From contig NZ_AP019654.1 in the NCBI RefSeq assembly GCF_009938205.1, positions 1,240,001 to 1,304,000 of the forward strand: a stretch of DNA of 64,000 bases. The letters are read 5' to 3'. How positions within the stretch are numbered: position 1 is the stretch's first letter; every line of letters starts with the position of its first letter. Origin of the DNA: Vibrio panuliri (lineage in GTDB: Bacteria; Pseudomonadota; Gammaproteobacteria; Enterobacterales; Vibrionaceae). Positions 1 through 9,175 of the stretch are shown piece after piece. Below the pieces are notes generated by a model. The model was not told where the DNA came from and ran no database searches. It was given only the letters and a program-made list of their open reading frames with translations. The position numbers were made by a program, and so were the translations under genes.

Positions 1-1118
1 GTTTCTACCCAGTCGTAGGCGGCTGGGCAGTGGCGTATATTTACAAAATAGCCACTGGCCTTTTGAGTACTCCGGAAGCCATTGGCGACAGCTTCGGCAG
101 CTTTATCTCGGATCCGGTTCAGCCTCTAATGTGGATGGGGCTATATCTGTTACTTAACATTTTTGTCGTGATTCGTGGCGTTTCAGGCGGTATCGAGAAA
201 GCGGGCAAAATATTAATGCCTCTACTCTTTTTGATTCTGGTCTTGGTTGCTGTGAAAGGGTTGAGCTTACCAGGTGCGATGGCAGGTCTTGAGTTCCTAT
301 TTAAACCGGATTTTTCTAAAGTCGACAGCAGTGTCGTGCTGGCTGCATTAGGACAAGCTTTCTTCTCTTTGAGCTTAGGTATGGGTTGTATGATCACCTA
401 TGGTAGCTACCTAAGGAAGAAAGAGAACCTAGTTCAAACAACCGCTATGGTTACGGCAATGGATACCGGGGTTGCACTACTTGCTGGTGTCGCTATGTTC
501 CCAGCGATGTTTGCATTTAGCATGGAACCAGCTGCTGGCCCGGGTTTGGTTTTCGTGGTGGTACCGCAACTGTTTGCTGAGATGGGCGGGGTGATTGGCC
601 TTCTGCTAGCGCTGCTATTCTTTATTGGCTTAAGTGTTGCGGCACTCACCTCATCGGTCTCTTTGCTAGAAGTTGTGGTTTCTTACCTCATTGATGAGAA
701 AGGCATGAAGCGCCCAACTGCCGTGCTGAGTGCCAGTGCGGTTATGGCGACCCTATGTGTCTTTGCATCGCTTTCACTTGGCGGAACCGGACCTAAACTG
801 TTCGATACCGGCGCGTTCGATATCTTTGATCTGTTGACCGATAAGATCTTCCTTGCCGTTGGCGGTATGTTTGTCTGTATTTTTGCTGGCTGGCGCCTCA
901 ATCGTGAAGAGCTAGAGAAAGAAATTACCAATGAAGGTGAGGTTAAGTTCCCGTTATTTGGTGTTTGGTACAACTTAGTTAAGTATGTGATTCCATTTGC
1001 TGTCGCTATCGTTGCATTTGCTGGTGTTAAAGCTGGTTTTGATAGTGGGAAGGGTGAAATCATGGTGCTGGGCCTCGTGATTATAGGACTGGGTGCACTG
1101 GTTTCTAAGAAACTATAA
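1..1118 (+). CDS. Sodium-dependent transporter, NSS/SNF family (5-prime end missing)
   Basis: The reading frame is open from base 3, so the gene begins before the window; the apparent GTG at base 30 is internal. The visible part is strongly hydrophobic with about nine or more membrane segments. It carries family-like stretches: VVGGW at the cut end and an FFSLSLGMG segment near residue 115, as in bacterial leucine-transporter (LeuT-like) Na+ symporters. Proteins of this family import amino acids or related amines with Na+ across the inner membrane. The substrate cannot be told from sequence. The gene stops at 1116-1118 and is followed by a clear terminator. Confidence 0.88.
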   Translation, partial: FYPVVGGWAVAYIYKIATGLLSTPEAIGDSFGSFISDPVQPLMWMGLYLLLNIFVVIRGVSGGIEKAGKILMPLLFLILVLVAVKGLSLPGAMAGLEFLFKPDFSKVDSSVVLAALGQAFFSLSLGMGCMITYGSYLRKKENLVQTTAMVTAMDTGVALLAGVAMFPAMFAFSMEPAAGPGLVFVVVPQLFAEMGGVIGLLLALLFFIGLSVAALTSSVSLLEVVVSYLIDEKGMKRPTAVLSASAVMATLCVFASLSLGGTGPKLFDTGAFDIFDLLTDKIFLAVGGMFVCIFAGWRLNREELEKEITNEGEVKFPLFGVWYNLVKYVIPFAVAIVAFAGVKAGFDSGKGEIMVLGLVIIGLGALVSKKL

Positions 1119-1140
1119 ACCAAAACGGTCGATTTTTAAG

Positions 1141-1172
1141 AGCCTACGGTGGTGACACTGTAGGCTTTTTTT
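1141..1172 (+). terminator. Rho-independent terminator after the NSS transporter
   Basis: A stem of GCCTAC pairing with GTAGGC around a short loop is followed by a run of seven T. It lies 22 bases after the transporter stop codon. Confidence 0.85.
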
Positions 1173-1448
1173 CGTTATTTGAGCGTACATTTGTTCCCTT
1201 TAAGGCAGGACGTTATGTGACTTTGTGCTCATAAAGTGATCAAAATAATGACTGGGCTATTGTTAATAAAAACAATAACTTTGAAGTGGCTCGCAAAGTG
1301 TAGTTGGAAATTCTGTTTTCAGGCATTGTTCGCGCACAAAGTGCTCATTGAGGATTGTCTCCACGCTACTTCTAATAGAATAATCGCGTTTTAGTGAATG
1401 ACCGCTGTGGTGCGGGAATGGCGATACAAAAATAATGGAAGGTGAATC
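1173..1448. other. Intergenic region before the chemoreceptor gene
   Basis: No open frame of useful length is seen. A short imperfect hairpin (ATTGTT / AACAAT) lies near 1259-1280. The ribosome binding site GGAAGGTG lies at 1437-1444. The chemoreceptor promoter must lie here, but I cannot assign a convincing sigma-70 or sigma-28 box. Confidence 0.4.
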
Positions 1449-3065
1449 GTGACGCTCTCTGTCAGGAAGAAATTGTATTTGGGGTTTGGCACAGTGCTGG
1501 CTTTGTTAATGCTTATCGTGAGCATTACTTGGTTAGAAGTGACGTCCTCGCATCAAGTTGCGGATGAAATTAGGAACGATGATGTTCCGGAAGTGGTGGG
1601 CTATCTCATGTTGCTTGACGAGGCTGGCGATGTGTATCGCGACGCGACTGGCGTTGTGATTGGCACTGAGGGCGCATTAAATGATTATTATCGCAACAAG
1701 GATGAGTTTTCGAGAGTATTGGCTGACGTTAAAAAACTCGAGCAAGATAAACCACAAGACCTCGCCAACATTACTGAGATTGCGCAGTATATGGCAAACT
1801 TTACCAGTCAATTTGAGCGCAATGTGTTGCCTGAGTTGAATAACGGAGGTTCGTTAGAAAAAGCGATCGAAGCATTGCGGGTATCCTATCAGGCGAATCT
1901 TATTCCGATAGAGCAGATATTAGATAAGGTCTCAAAGGATGAGATTGAAGGCTCTCAACTTGCACTTACCACGCTAACGGCTTCGTTTGATACGATTGAA
2001 ATGACAATTATGCTGTTGTCGATTCTTGCTATTGCGACCACAGGTGGTGTGGCGTATTGGCTGTCGAGCTCAATTACTAAACGTTTGACAGTGCTTGATC
2101 AAGCTGCGCAAAAAGTGGCGCGTGGTGATCTTACGTCAGTGGATATTCGCGACCACTCTGGGGATGAACTCGCCAGCCTAGCTGACTCAATTAATACTAT
2201 GCAAAACTCACTGCGTACATTAGTTGGTTCTATCAACAACGTGACCAGTGAAGTTAAGACAGTGGCATCGGAGTTAACGAGTGTCAGTGCAGACTTAGTT
2301 AAAGGGGCATCTGAGCAAGCTGATAAAGCACAGTTGATCGCAACGGCATCAGAAGAGCTGAGTCAGACGATAGCGGAAGTGGCTCATCAAAGTACGACAA
2401 CCTTTGAGCAGGCAAGAAGCTCTGAGGGCGTGGCGACTTCGGGCCGCGATGTGATTGTCGAAATGGTCGCCAGCATTGAACAAGTCAGCGCTCAAATGGA
2501 AGAGATGTCATCGCAAATGAGTACGCTTGGTAGCCATGGAGAGCGAATTGGGTCAGTGATTAAAGTGATAGAAGACATTGCGGCTCAAACCAACTTGCTG
2601 GCACTGAATGCTGCGATTGAAGCCGCGCGTGCTGGTGAATTTGGCCGAGGCTTTGCGGTGGTTGCCGATGAAGTTCGTGCACTTGCTGAGCGAACCACAA
2701 AAGCCACTCAAGAAGTTGCGGGCATCATTCAAGCGATTCAAGTCGGTACTCAAGAAGCCGTTACGTATACCGAAGACAATCGCCGCTTAGTCGAAATTGG
2801 CGTCAGTCAAAGTGCTGGGGCGGTAGGTGCACTGGAAGAGATCGTCGGCGGCGCATCGAGTGTGCAGAGTATGATTAATTCAATTGCCACTGCGGCGGAG
2901 CAGCAGACAGCAGTCACGCGCGAAATCACCGCAGATATCACGCTGATCAGTGATATTTCGAACAGCTCCTTAAAGCTTGCAGGCGATAGTTCTACGGATA
3001 TTCAGCGTCTCAACGATAAAGTGGAGGAGTTGGAGACCATAATGGGTAAATTCCGACTCGGCTAA
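1449..3065 (+). CDS. Methyl-accepting chemotaxis protein
   Basis: This 538-residue transmembrane chemoreceptor has membrane segment 1 at about residues 10-28, a periplasmic helical sensor to about 185, membrane segment 2 at about 186-207, a HAMP linker, and a long cytoplasmic coiled coil. The signalling tip, with the near-invariant [16 protein letters not shown], starts near residue 381, where it would contact CheA and CheW. The start is GTG, preceded by GGAAGGTG. There is no C-terminal CheR-docking pentapeptide; the protein ends GKFRLG. The ligand is unknown. The next gene is on the same strand, but a terminator-like hairpin separates them. Confidence 0.93.
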   Translation: MTLSVRKKLYLGFGTVLALLMLIVSITWLEVTSSHQVADEIRNDDVPEVVGYLMLLDEAGDVYRDATGVVIGTEGALNDYYRNKDEFSRVLADVKKLEQDKPQDLANITEIAQYMANFTSQFERNVLPELNNGGSLEKAIEALRVSYQANLIPIEQILDKVSKDEIEGSQLALTTLTASFDTIEMTIMLLSILAIATTGGVAYWLSSSITKRLTVLDQAAQKVARGDLTSVDIRDHSGDELASLADSINTMQNSLRTLVGSINNVTSEVKTVASELTSVSADLVKGASEQADKAQLIATASEELSQTIAEVAHQSTTTFEQARSSEGVATSGRDVIVEMVASIEQVSAQMEEMSSQMSTLGSHGERIGSVIKVIEDIAAQTNLLALNAAIEAARAGEFGRGFAVVADEVRALAERTTKATQEVAGIIQAIQVGTQEAVTYTEDNRRLVEIGVSQSAGAVGALEEIVGGASSVQSMINSIATAAEQQTAVTREITADITLISDISNSSLKLAGDSSTDIQRLNDKVEELETIMGKFRLG

Positions 3066-3098
3066 CTGTTTAGACAATGGCAGTTTGCGTATATACTC

Positions 3099-3123
3099 AC
3101 GGCTCCTAGTTGGAGCCGTTTTC
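3099..3123 (+). terminator. Hairpin between the chemoreceptor and pseudouridine synthase genes; covers the ribosome binding site
   Basis: ACGGCTCC (3099-3106) pairs perfectly with GGAGCCGT (3112-3119) around a five-base loop, followed by TTTTC and then the ATG at 3124. It looks like a terminator for the chemoreceptor gene. Its 3-prime arm contains the only Shine-Dalgarno-like GGAG of the next gene, so it could also hide that site in a read-through mRNA. Confidence 0.7.
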
Positions 3124-3819
3124 ATGTTTGACATCTTATACACTCATAAAGATTTTTTGATCATCAATAAGCACCCAGGTGTTTCGGTACATAAGGATAG
3201 TGGCGACACCATGCTACTGGCCGAAGTCGCCAAGCAAAGTGGCGATGATCACCTCTATTTAGTTCACCGCTTAGATAAGATGACATCGGGTCTATTGCTC
3301 TTGGCGCGAACCTCAGCAGCAGCGAGTGAGCTGTCTCAATGTTTTGCCAACCGACAAGTTGAAAAATTCTATCTTGCTATTGGGACTAAAAAACCGAAAA
3401 AGAAGCAGGGCTTGATCTGTGGAGACATGGAGCGCTCTCGCCGTTCGGCATGGAAGCTAGTCAACACTCAGCACAATCCGGCAGTTACCCAGTTTTTCTC
3501 TGCCGCGGCCTTGCCGGGAGAACGATTGTTTTTATGTAAGCCGCATACCGGTAAAACGCATCAAATTCGTGTCGCGCTTAAATCCGTCGGCTCTGCTATT
3601 GTGGGTGATCCTATCTATAATGCAGGCAATGAGGCAGACCGCGGATACTTACATGCCTTTGCGTTGAGTTTCCCTTTTCAAAACCAAACCTATCAGTTTA
3701 CATGCGACCCACGAAGCACTCCGGATTTAGGCGAGAAGTGGCAGGACAAAGAAGTCCAGATAGGTATCGACACATGGTTGCAACCTTGGCAACTAGCATG
3801 GCCAAACATTAATAAGTAG
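3124..3819 (+). CDS. RluA-family RNA pseudouridine synthase
   Basis: This 231-residue enzyme converts specific uridines in rRNA or tRNA to pseudouridine. The catalytic motif HRLDKMTSG is present, with the Asp of RLD as the expected catalytic residue, as are the later GKTHQIRV and GDPIY stretches typical of the RluA/RluC/RluD family. It has no N-terminal S4 RNA-binding domain, so it belongs to the short single-domain group. I chose the ATG at 3124 because it begins the conserved domain and follows GGAG; a TTG at 3085 is in frame but lies upstream of the hairpin. The RNA target is unknown. Confidence 0.88.
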   Translation: MFDILYTHKDFLIINKHPGVSVHKDSGDTMLLAEVAKQSGDDHLYLVHRLDKMTSGLLLLARTSAAASELSQCFANRQVEKFYLAIGTKKPKKKQGLICGDMERSRRSAWKLVNTQHNPAVTQFFSAAALPGERLFLCKPHTGKTHQIRVALKSVGSAIVGDPIYNAGNEADRGYLHAFALSFPFQNQTYQFTCDPRSTPDLGEKWQDKEVQIGIDTWLQPWQLAWPNINK

Positions 3820-3827
3820 AAACAGTA

Positions 3828-4763
3828 ATGCAAACAAACCAAATTCCCGTATTTTTAAGCCATGTTGAGCAACAATTGCATAGCGTGCCAGATGAAGTGC
3901 GTCGCCTTTTTCACGGCCGCGGTCAAAAGTGGCCGGGTCTAGAGCAGTTGACTTGTGATTGGCTGCAAGGGCAACTGATTGTTAACCTATTTAAAGCCGC
4001 TGATGACGCTTTTATTGAGCAGTTAAAGCAGGGCTTACTCTCGCTCTCTCAAACTGAGATTTGGCAAAAACGCCAAGGTCATGTGATGTTACTTCAACAT
4101 CGTTATGCAGATGGTGCACCATCGGAAGTGCTTTTGGGAGAACTGGACTCACGTCCAGTGGTTGAAGAATCAGGTCTTAAATATCAATTAGATATTGGGC
4201 GTAACCAAAACTTCGGTTTATTTCTTGATATGCGTTTAGGACGTGAATGGACCCGAGACAACGCCAAACATGCCAATGTGTTAAACCTATTTGCTTATAC
4301 TTGTGGGTTTTCTGTTGCCGCCATTGCTGGTGGTGCAGATCAAGTGGTCAATGTGGATATGGCGAAAGCATCGCTGGCCAAAGGACGTGAAAATCATAAG
4401 TTGAACGGCCATAACTTAAATCAAGTTAAGTTTATGGGGCATGATATCTTTAAATCTTGGGGCAAGATTAAGAAGTCAGGTCCTTATGATCTCGTCATCA
4501 TTGATCCACCATCATTCCAGAAAGGCAGTTTTGCCTTGAGTAAAGATTACGCGAAAATCTTACGCCGTTTGCCTGAATTGCTTACTGAACAGGGGCAGGT
4601 TTTGGCATGTGTGAACTCTCCAGCGGTAGACTGTCAGTTCTTAATTGATGGTATGGCAGAAGCGGCGCCAGATCTGCATTATAAAATGCGTCTGGCTAAC
4701 CCTGAAGAGTTCGCCGACATTGATGAGCAGGCTTCGCTCAAATGCTTGGTATTTGCCAAATAA
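3828..4763 (+). CDS. Class I SAM-dependent rRNA methyltransferase, RlmI/RlmK-like
   Basis: This 311-residue protein shows the SAM-binding motif around residue 153 (NLFAYTCGFSVAA) and the catalytic-site motif IDPPSFQKG near residue 226, as in the RlmI/RlmL C-terminal methyltransferase family. These enzymes modify cytosine or guanine in 23S rRNA. It is shorter than RlmI (about 396 residues) and lacks an N-terminal PUA domain. It begins 8 bases after the pseudouridine synthase stop with no clear Shine-Dalgarno site, which suggests an operon and translational coupling of two RNA-modification genes. The exact target is not inferable. Confidence 0.85.
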   Translation: MQTNQIPVFLSHVEQQLHSVPDEVRRLFHGRGQKWPGLEQLTCDWLQGQLIVNLFKAADDAFIEQLKQGLLSLSQTEIWQKRQGHVMLLQHRYADGAPSEVLLGELDSRPVVEESGLKYQLDIGRNQNFGLFLDMRLGREWTRDNAKHANVLNLFAYTCGFSVAAIAGGADQVVNVDMAKASLAKGRENHKLNGHNLNQVKFMGHDIFKSWGKIKKSGPYDLVIIDPPSFQKGSFALSKDYAKILRRLPELLTEQGQVLACVNSPAVDCQFLIDGMAEAAPDLHYKMRLANPEEFADIDEQASLKCLVFAK

Positions 4764-4781
4764 CCCATTGAGAATAAATTG

Positions 4782-4806
4782 AAAGCCCCGCTAGGGGCTT
4801 TTTTAT
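4782..4806. terminator. Bidirectional terminator between converging genes
   Basis: AAAGCCCC-GCTA-GGGGCTTTTTT forms a strong stem with a T run on the plus strand and A/T flanks on the other side. It lies after the methyltransferase gene and overlaps the end of the convergent ynjF-like gene. Confidence 0.85.
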
Positions 4807-5435
4807 GGCAGTTTAATCGCTTCCTCATCGTCGCTTAAGGTTTTGTAGCCGCCCCATATGCGCGTTGCGGTGGTAAACCAGCATGCAATGCCATAGATGG
4901 TGGCGATTAAAGCAAAATGTTGTGGCAGCAAACAGAACAACACAAAACAAGCGATGGTCTCGGTTCCTTCGGTGAGTCCACTCATATAGTAGAGCGACTT
5001 GTTTTGATAGACGGGGTTCTCAATCCCCCTTTTCCCAGCCATCACGGCAAAGGCAAGAAAGCTTGAACCTGTGCCAATGAAAGAAAAAATCAGAAATGCC
5101 CCCGCGACCGCATTTTGCTCAGGATTGGCGACCACAAAACCGAATGGAATCAGTGAGTAAAAGAGGAAGTCTAGGCTGATATCGAGAAAACCGCCCGCAT
5201 CCGTAATGCCGTGAATTCTTGCCAGAGCGCCATCTAAGCCGTCGCATATTCGGTTGATAATGATCAGTAGCAAAGCCCAACTGTAGTGCTCCATAACCAG
5301 AGCAGGAAATGCCAAGCATCCCATCGCGAAGCCAAACAGTGTGGTTTGGTTGGCTGTAATTCCTTTATGGCTAAGCAGCTTTGCGGTTTGTGCTAAGGGA
5401 GCTCGGATCACTTTGATGCTAAATTTATCGAGCAT
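4803..5435 (-). CDS. ynjF: CDP-alcohol phosphatidyltransferase-like membrane protein, YnjF-like
   Basis: This 210-residue polytopic membrane protein carries the CDP-alcohol phosphotransferase signature: D65, D68-G69, A72-R73, G81, D85 and D89. The spacing between AR and G is seven residues rather than the usual eight. Such enzymes exchange CMP on a CDP-alcohol for another alcohol in phospholipid synthesis; the substrates here are unknown. The ATG at 5435 starts the conserved part and overlaps the end of the ynjD-like gene by 11 bases; longer in-frame starts lie inside that gene. E. coli has the same family in its ynjABCDEF cluster, which supports the name. Confidence 0.8.
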   Translation of the reverse strand: MLDKFSIKVIRAPLAQTAKLLSHKGITANQTTLFGFAMGCLAFPALVMEHYSWALLLIIINRICDGLDGALARIHGITDAGGFLDISLDFLFYSLIPFGFVVANPEQNAVAGAFLIFSFIGTGSSFLAFAVMAGKRGIENPVYQNKSLYYMSGLTEGTETIACFVLFCLLPQHFALIATIYGIACWFTTATRIWGGYKTLSDDEEAIKLP

Positions 5436-6114
5436 AATCGTCCTCCGATTGAATCGATGCCTGAGCGAGATTTTCAGCGTTGCCCCATGACCATTCAACC
5501 ACTCTTGCGCCTTTGGGCACATCATCCAAATCGTGGGTGACGAGCAGTGTTGGTACGTTAGCGCGTTGCAGTTGTTCAAACACCCAATCTCTAAACTGAC
5601 TTCGTAACGCCTTATCGAGCTTACTAAATGGTTCGTCAAGTAGTGCTGCCTGAGGCTTGGCAAGTAACATTCGTAGCAAACTGACGCGCGCCCGTTGTCC
5701 TCCAGAAACTTGCTCTGGGTAAGAGTCCGCTAAGTCTTGCAAGTTTACTTGCTCTAAGCAGTTGAGTGCGCGCTGTTTCCGCTCGGATTTGACAATGTGA
5801 TTGGGCAAGGCAAATGCGAGGTTTTGCCATACATTCCAATGTGGAAAAAGCAGGTCATCTTGAAACAATACACCCACTTTCCGTTGGTGTGGTTCACTAT
5901 GCTCAATCGATTCGCTATTGAGCTCAATTGTCCCTTGAAACTCAAAATCGTCGCTTAGGTGACCCGCAATGACGTTTAGCAGCGTTGATTTGCCACAGCC
6001 ACTGGGACCCATAATTGCCACCACTTCTCCCGGAGCGATAGAAATATTGAAACGATTGAGCAATGCTTCGCCCGTTTGCTTATAGATGGTGAGGTCTTTT
6101 ATTAAAAGAGTCAT
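5425..6114 (-). CDS. ynjD: ABC transporter ATP-binding protein, YnjD-like
   Basis: This 229-residue ATPase has Walker A GPSGCGKST at residues 36-44, the ABC signature VSGGQ at 136-140 and Walker B ending LLDEP near 162, so it should bind and hydrolyse ATP at the inner membrane. It resembles the ThiQ/YnjD group. It overlaps the permease gene by 35 bases and the ynjF-like gene by 11 bases, so translation is probably coupled. The partners are the fused permease and the periplasmic binding protein encoded just upstream. Confidence 0.88.
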   Translation of the reverse strand: MTLLIKDLTIYKQTGEALLNRFNISIAPGEVVAIMGPSGCGKSTLLNVIAGHLSDDFEFQGTIELNSESIEHSEPHQRKVGVLFQDDLLFPHWNVWQNLAFALPNHIVKSERKQRALNCLEQVNLQDLADSYPEQVSGGQRARVSLLRMLLAKPQAALLDEPFSKLDKALRSQFRDWVFEQLQRANVPTLLVTHDLDDVPKGARVVEWSWGNAENLAQASIQSEDDYAR

Positions 6115-7780
6115 TGACTGTTCGTTCCTTAACTACAGACGAAGAACGTCGAGTGGTAAATCGGCTGGCGAGTAACGCCGCAGAGAAAAAGACCAGCGGT
6201 AGCAGAGCTTGCCAAAGTGCGTAAATTGCCGTCACTCGACGGTCATAGCCGCTGGATAGCGCCACAGCTTCAGTGGTAATGGTGGCTAAGCGGCCTCCAC
6301 CGAGCATTAGCGTTGGTAGGTATTGCGCTAAGCTGACACTGGCGCCTACAGCCCATGCATAAAGGAGTGCAGGAAGTAGCATCCTTAGCTTAACGATGAG
6401 GAACACACGCAATGGGGATTTGCCTAGGCTTAAACCGGCGCGTGTGTAGTTTGGGTCATAGCTTTTCCAAGGTCCATCTAATGCTAAATAAACAAAGGGA
6501 AAGGCGAAGAAAATATGGGACCAAACCACCCAAAAGACAAAATGATCGCTGGCGAGATAGAGCGCAACCACCTGAATGCCAAATAACATTGAGAGTTGAG
6601 GTATCAGCATCGGAAGTGCGATCAGGTAGTCTGGCAAGTGCCAGCGATATTTTAGCTTGAACTCATGAGCGATGAGTGCAAGCAGCAGGGCAATCGATGC
6701 CACTATGAGCGCTATTAGGACGCTGTTCAAAAGGGTTGGCACCATGTTTGACCATTCAAATTGCCAAAAGCGTAGACTAAATTGGCTCGGGATAAGATCA
6801 GGAAAACGCCACCGCTGGGCGAAGCTCCAAACGGTCAGTAAGGGCAAGATAATTACCCCCAGTAACAGCGCGCTACTGAGTATCGTGATACCGGGCAGTC
6901 TTCGACCTGCGCGTCCGGAAAATTGCCATTGATTGAAATGAGTTACGACGCTCTTTTCGACTACGACTAGCAACACCATCAATCCACTTGCCAACGCAAA
7001 CAGGGTAACAGCGCCTGCGGAAGCGCGAGGTAAAAGAGCCAGCTCTGGGTCATTAAACCATTGCCATACCAGTACGGCGAACGTTGGAGGATTCGTCGGG
7101 CCTAATATCAGAGCGACATCCACCACTGATGCGCCGTAAGCGATCACGGCAAAAAGCGCGAAGCGCATTTTACTCAGCCATTGTGGAAAGACGATTTTCA
7201 ACCACATTTGAGCAGGAGAGTAGCCAAGCATAGTAGCTATTTTGTAGCTTTGCTCTAATTTGAGTTGTTGTAACACCGGAATACTCATCAGCAGCAGAAA
7301 CGGTAACTCTTTAAACGCCAACGCTAGGGTTAAACCCAGTGCGTAAGCATCATTCACCAACAAGGCTTGAGCACTGGTATCTGTTTGCCAATTCAGCAGC
7401 TCAAATGCTAAGCGAGCAATAAAACCAGTTGGGGCAAAAAGGAAAGCAAAACCGATCGCAAAGGCAACATGAGGTAGTGCTAGCAAGGGGGCGAGCAAGG
7501 TTTCGACCTTGTGCCAATAACGACTAAGCCACAGCCTTTGCACAATCGCAAAGCAAAACAAAGCGGCGAGCATGGTGCTCGCGACGGCGCTAAAAAGCGT
7601 CGTGGCGATGGATAATTCGATACCATTCCATGTGGTTAACTGTTGGTAACCAATCAGGCTGAACTCAGTCATTGCTATAGGGGGAATATAGCCCAGTGAG
7701 GATACCAGAACCCCGGTTAAACCGGGGATGATTGGTAAACAGCAAACGACGACGAGTACAATATAACTAAGTCTAAGCAT
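6080..7780 (-). CDS. ynjC: ABC transporter permease, fused two-domain, YnjC-like
   Basis: This 566-residue, very hydrophobic protein contains two consecutive permease halves, each with an EAA-like cytoplasmic loop (near AFKELPFLLLMSIPVL in the first half and LGKSPLRVFLIVK in the second), giving about twelve membrane helices. This fused architecture matches ThiP/YnjC-type permeases. It starts 15 bases after the binding-protein gene stop, with no strong Shine-Dalgarno site. The substrate is unknown. Confidence 0.87.
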   Translation of the reverse strand: MLRLSYIVLVVVCCLPIIPGLTGVLVSSLGYIPPIAMTEFSLIGYQQLTTWNGIELSIATTLFSAVASTMLAALFCFAIVQRLWLSRYWHKVETLLAPLLALPHVAFAIGFAFLFAPTGFIARLAFELLNWQTDTSAQALLVNDAYALGLTLALAFKELPFLLLMSIPVLQQLKLEQSYKIATMLGYSPAQMWLKIVFPQWLSKMRFALFAVIAYGASVVDVALILGPTNPPTFAVLVWQWFNDPELALLPRASAGAVTLFALASGLMVLLVVVEKSVVTHFNQWQFSGRAGRRLPGITILSSALLLGVIILPLLTVWSFAQRWRFPDLIPSQFSLRFWQFEWSNMVPTLLNSVLIALIVASIALLLALIAHEFKLKYRWHLPDYLIALPMLIPQLSMLFGIQVVALYLASDHFVFWVVWSHIFFAFPFVYLALDGPWKSYDPNYTRAGLSLGKSPLRVFLIVKLRMLLPALLYAWAVGASVSLAQYLPTLMLGGGRLATITTEAVALSSGYDRRVTAIYALWQALLPLVFFSAALLASRFTTRRSSSVVKERTVNDSFNKRPHHL

Positions 7781-7795
7781 GAGGATTGTGAACAG

Positions 7796-8938
7796 CTAGT
7801 TTCCGTATCTTTGTAACCATTCTTTTTCCAAGGCGATTTGCCAGCTAGGATGTGGCTCTGCGATGGATTTAAACAGTTTGGTTTCTTTAGCACTGCCACT
7901 TAAATACTGATTGTCTAATACAGAAGGGTCGCCCCAAATGTTCAAATCACCTTTACGAGATTGTGCTTCCGGACTCAGTAAAAAGTTGATCACAACTTGA
8001 GCGCCTTCTGACGCGTTGGCGTTCCATGGTATCGCAAGAAAGTGGATGTTTGACAAGGCACCCGCTTGCATTGCATAAGCTGCGGTAGTGGGAGCCAGTT
8101 TGCCTGTTGCTTGGGCTGAGAACACCGCATTTGGGTTAAATGTAATGGCTAAGTCCAGTTGCCCATCATCAAGTAATTGAGTCATTTCTGATGAACCGGT
8201 AGGGAACTGTTTACCTTGTCGCCATGCTACTTGATGAAAGTTATCAAGGTATTGCCATAGCGAGGCAGTGATCATGGGGAAGTCATCTGGGTTAACCGGT
8301 TGACTTAATACTGGATCGTTGTTTGTTAGCTCAATCAGTAATGCTTTAAGGAAACTCGTGCCGTGAAACTCAGGTGGGCGCGGGTAACTAATTCGATTAG
8401 GGTACGCGTTGGCGTAGCTCAACAGCTCAGAAAATGACTGCGGGGGATTGTTTAATCGAGCAGTATCGTGAATAAATACCAGCTGTCCAACACCCCAAGG
8501 CGCTTCTAATCCCAGTGTTGGCTCAGAGAAGTCACTGTCGACTGGTAAGGTTTTGTCGACAAACTGCCAGCTTGGCAGCTTCTCTACAAATGGCCCATAC
8601 AGTAGGTCGTTGTTTTTCATTGATTTGAAGTTTTCGCCATTAATCCAAACCATATCAACACTGCCACCGCTATTTTTGCCTGCGGCTTTCTCAGCAATCA
8701 AACGCGCCGTGGTTTCGGCAATGTCGGTCACTTTGACATGCTTGAGGGTGATGTCATATTTATCGGCCATTTCATCGGCAGCCCAGCGGAGGTAATTATT
8801 GATTTCTTGGCTTCCTCCCCAAGCGTGAAAATAAACCGTTTGTCCTTTGGCTTTATCAGTGATGGCTTGCCAATTATCTGCGGCTAGGGCGCTAAATGTG
8901 ACCAGTAATGTCGAGAGAAGGGTAAACAGCCTTGTCAT
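7796..8938 (-). CDS. ynjB: ABC transporter periplasmic substrate-binding protein, YnjB-like
   Basis: This 380-residue protein begins with a clear signal peptide (MTRLFTLL...SALA, cut near residue 19) followed by a mature part that starts like the family 1 extracellular solute-binding fold. The ATG at 8938 was chosen because it starts the signal peptide and follows AGGAA; an upstream in-frame start adds 19 non-signal residues. It is first in a ynjB-ynjC-ynjD-ynjF operon. The rhodanese-like YnjE that accompanies the E. coli cluster is absent here. The ligand is unknown. Confidence 0.87.
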   Translation of the reverse strand: MTRLFTLLSTLLVTFSALAADNWQAITDKAKGQTVYFHAWGGSQEINNYLRWAADEMADKYDITLKHVKVTDIAETTARLIAEKAAGKNSGGSVDMVWINGENFKSMKNNDLLYGPFVEKLPSWQFVDKTLPVDSDFSEPTLGLEAPWGVGQLVFIHDTARLNNPPQSFSELLSYANAYPNRISYPRPPEFHGTSFLKALLIELTNNDPVLSQPVNPDDFPMITASLWQYLDNFHQVAWRQGKQFPTGSSEMTQLLDDGQLDLAITFNPNAVFSAQATGKLAPTTAAYAMQAGALSNIHFLAIPWNANASEGAQVVINFLLSPEAQSRKGDLNIWGDPSVLDNQYLSGSAKETKLFKSIAEPHPSWQIALEKEWLQRYGN

Positions 8939-9122
8939 AATGGTTCCTATTGAAGTTAAGGTCTTGATGTAGACCGGAGCTTGCGACAGTTTCATTCATT
9001 ATGAACCAAAAAAACTGAAAGTTTTTAGATATTTGTGTTTGTTGTTACTTAATTGTACTTAAAATGTGCGGACAATAGGCAAATTACAAGCAGTACAGCC
9101 TAAAAGCGTGGGGAAGGGGCAT

Positions 9123-9150
9123 AAAAAAGAGCAGCGCTGGCTGCTCTTTT
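9123..9150 (-). terminator. Terminator after the META-domain gene
   Basis: GAGCAGC-GCTG-GCTGCTC forms a strong stem with A6 before and T4 after it. Read on the minus strand it ends in six T, just downstream of the META-domain gene and upstream of ynjB. Confidence 0.85.
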
Positions 9151-9175
9151 CTCTAATTGGCTATTGGATTGGAAA

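Noticed and set aside
4803..5663. Longer form of the ynjF-like gene with 76 extra N-terminal residues
   Set aside because: The extra part is the out-of-frame shadow of the ynjD-like gene, and the conserved domain begins at the ATG at 5435.
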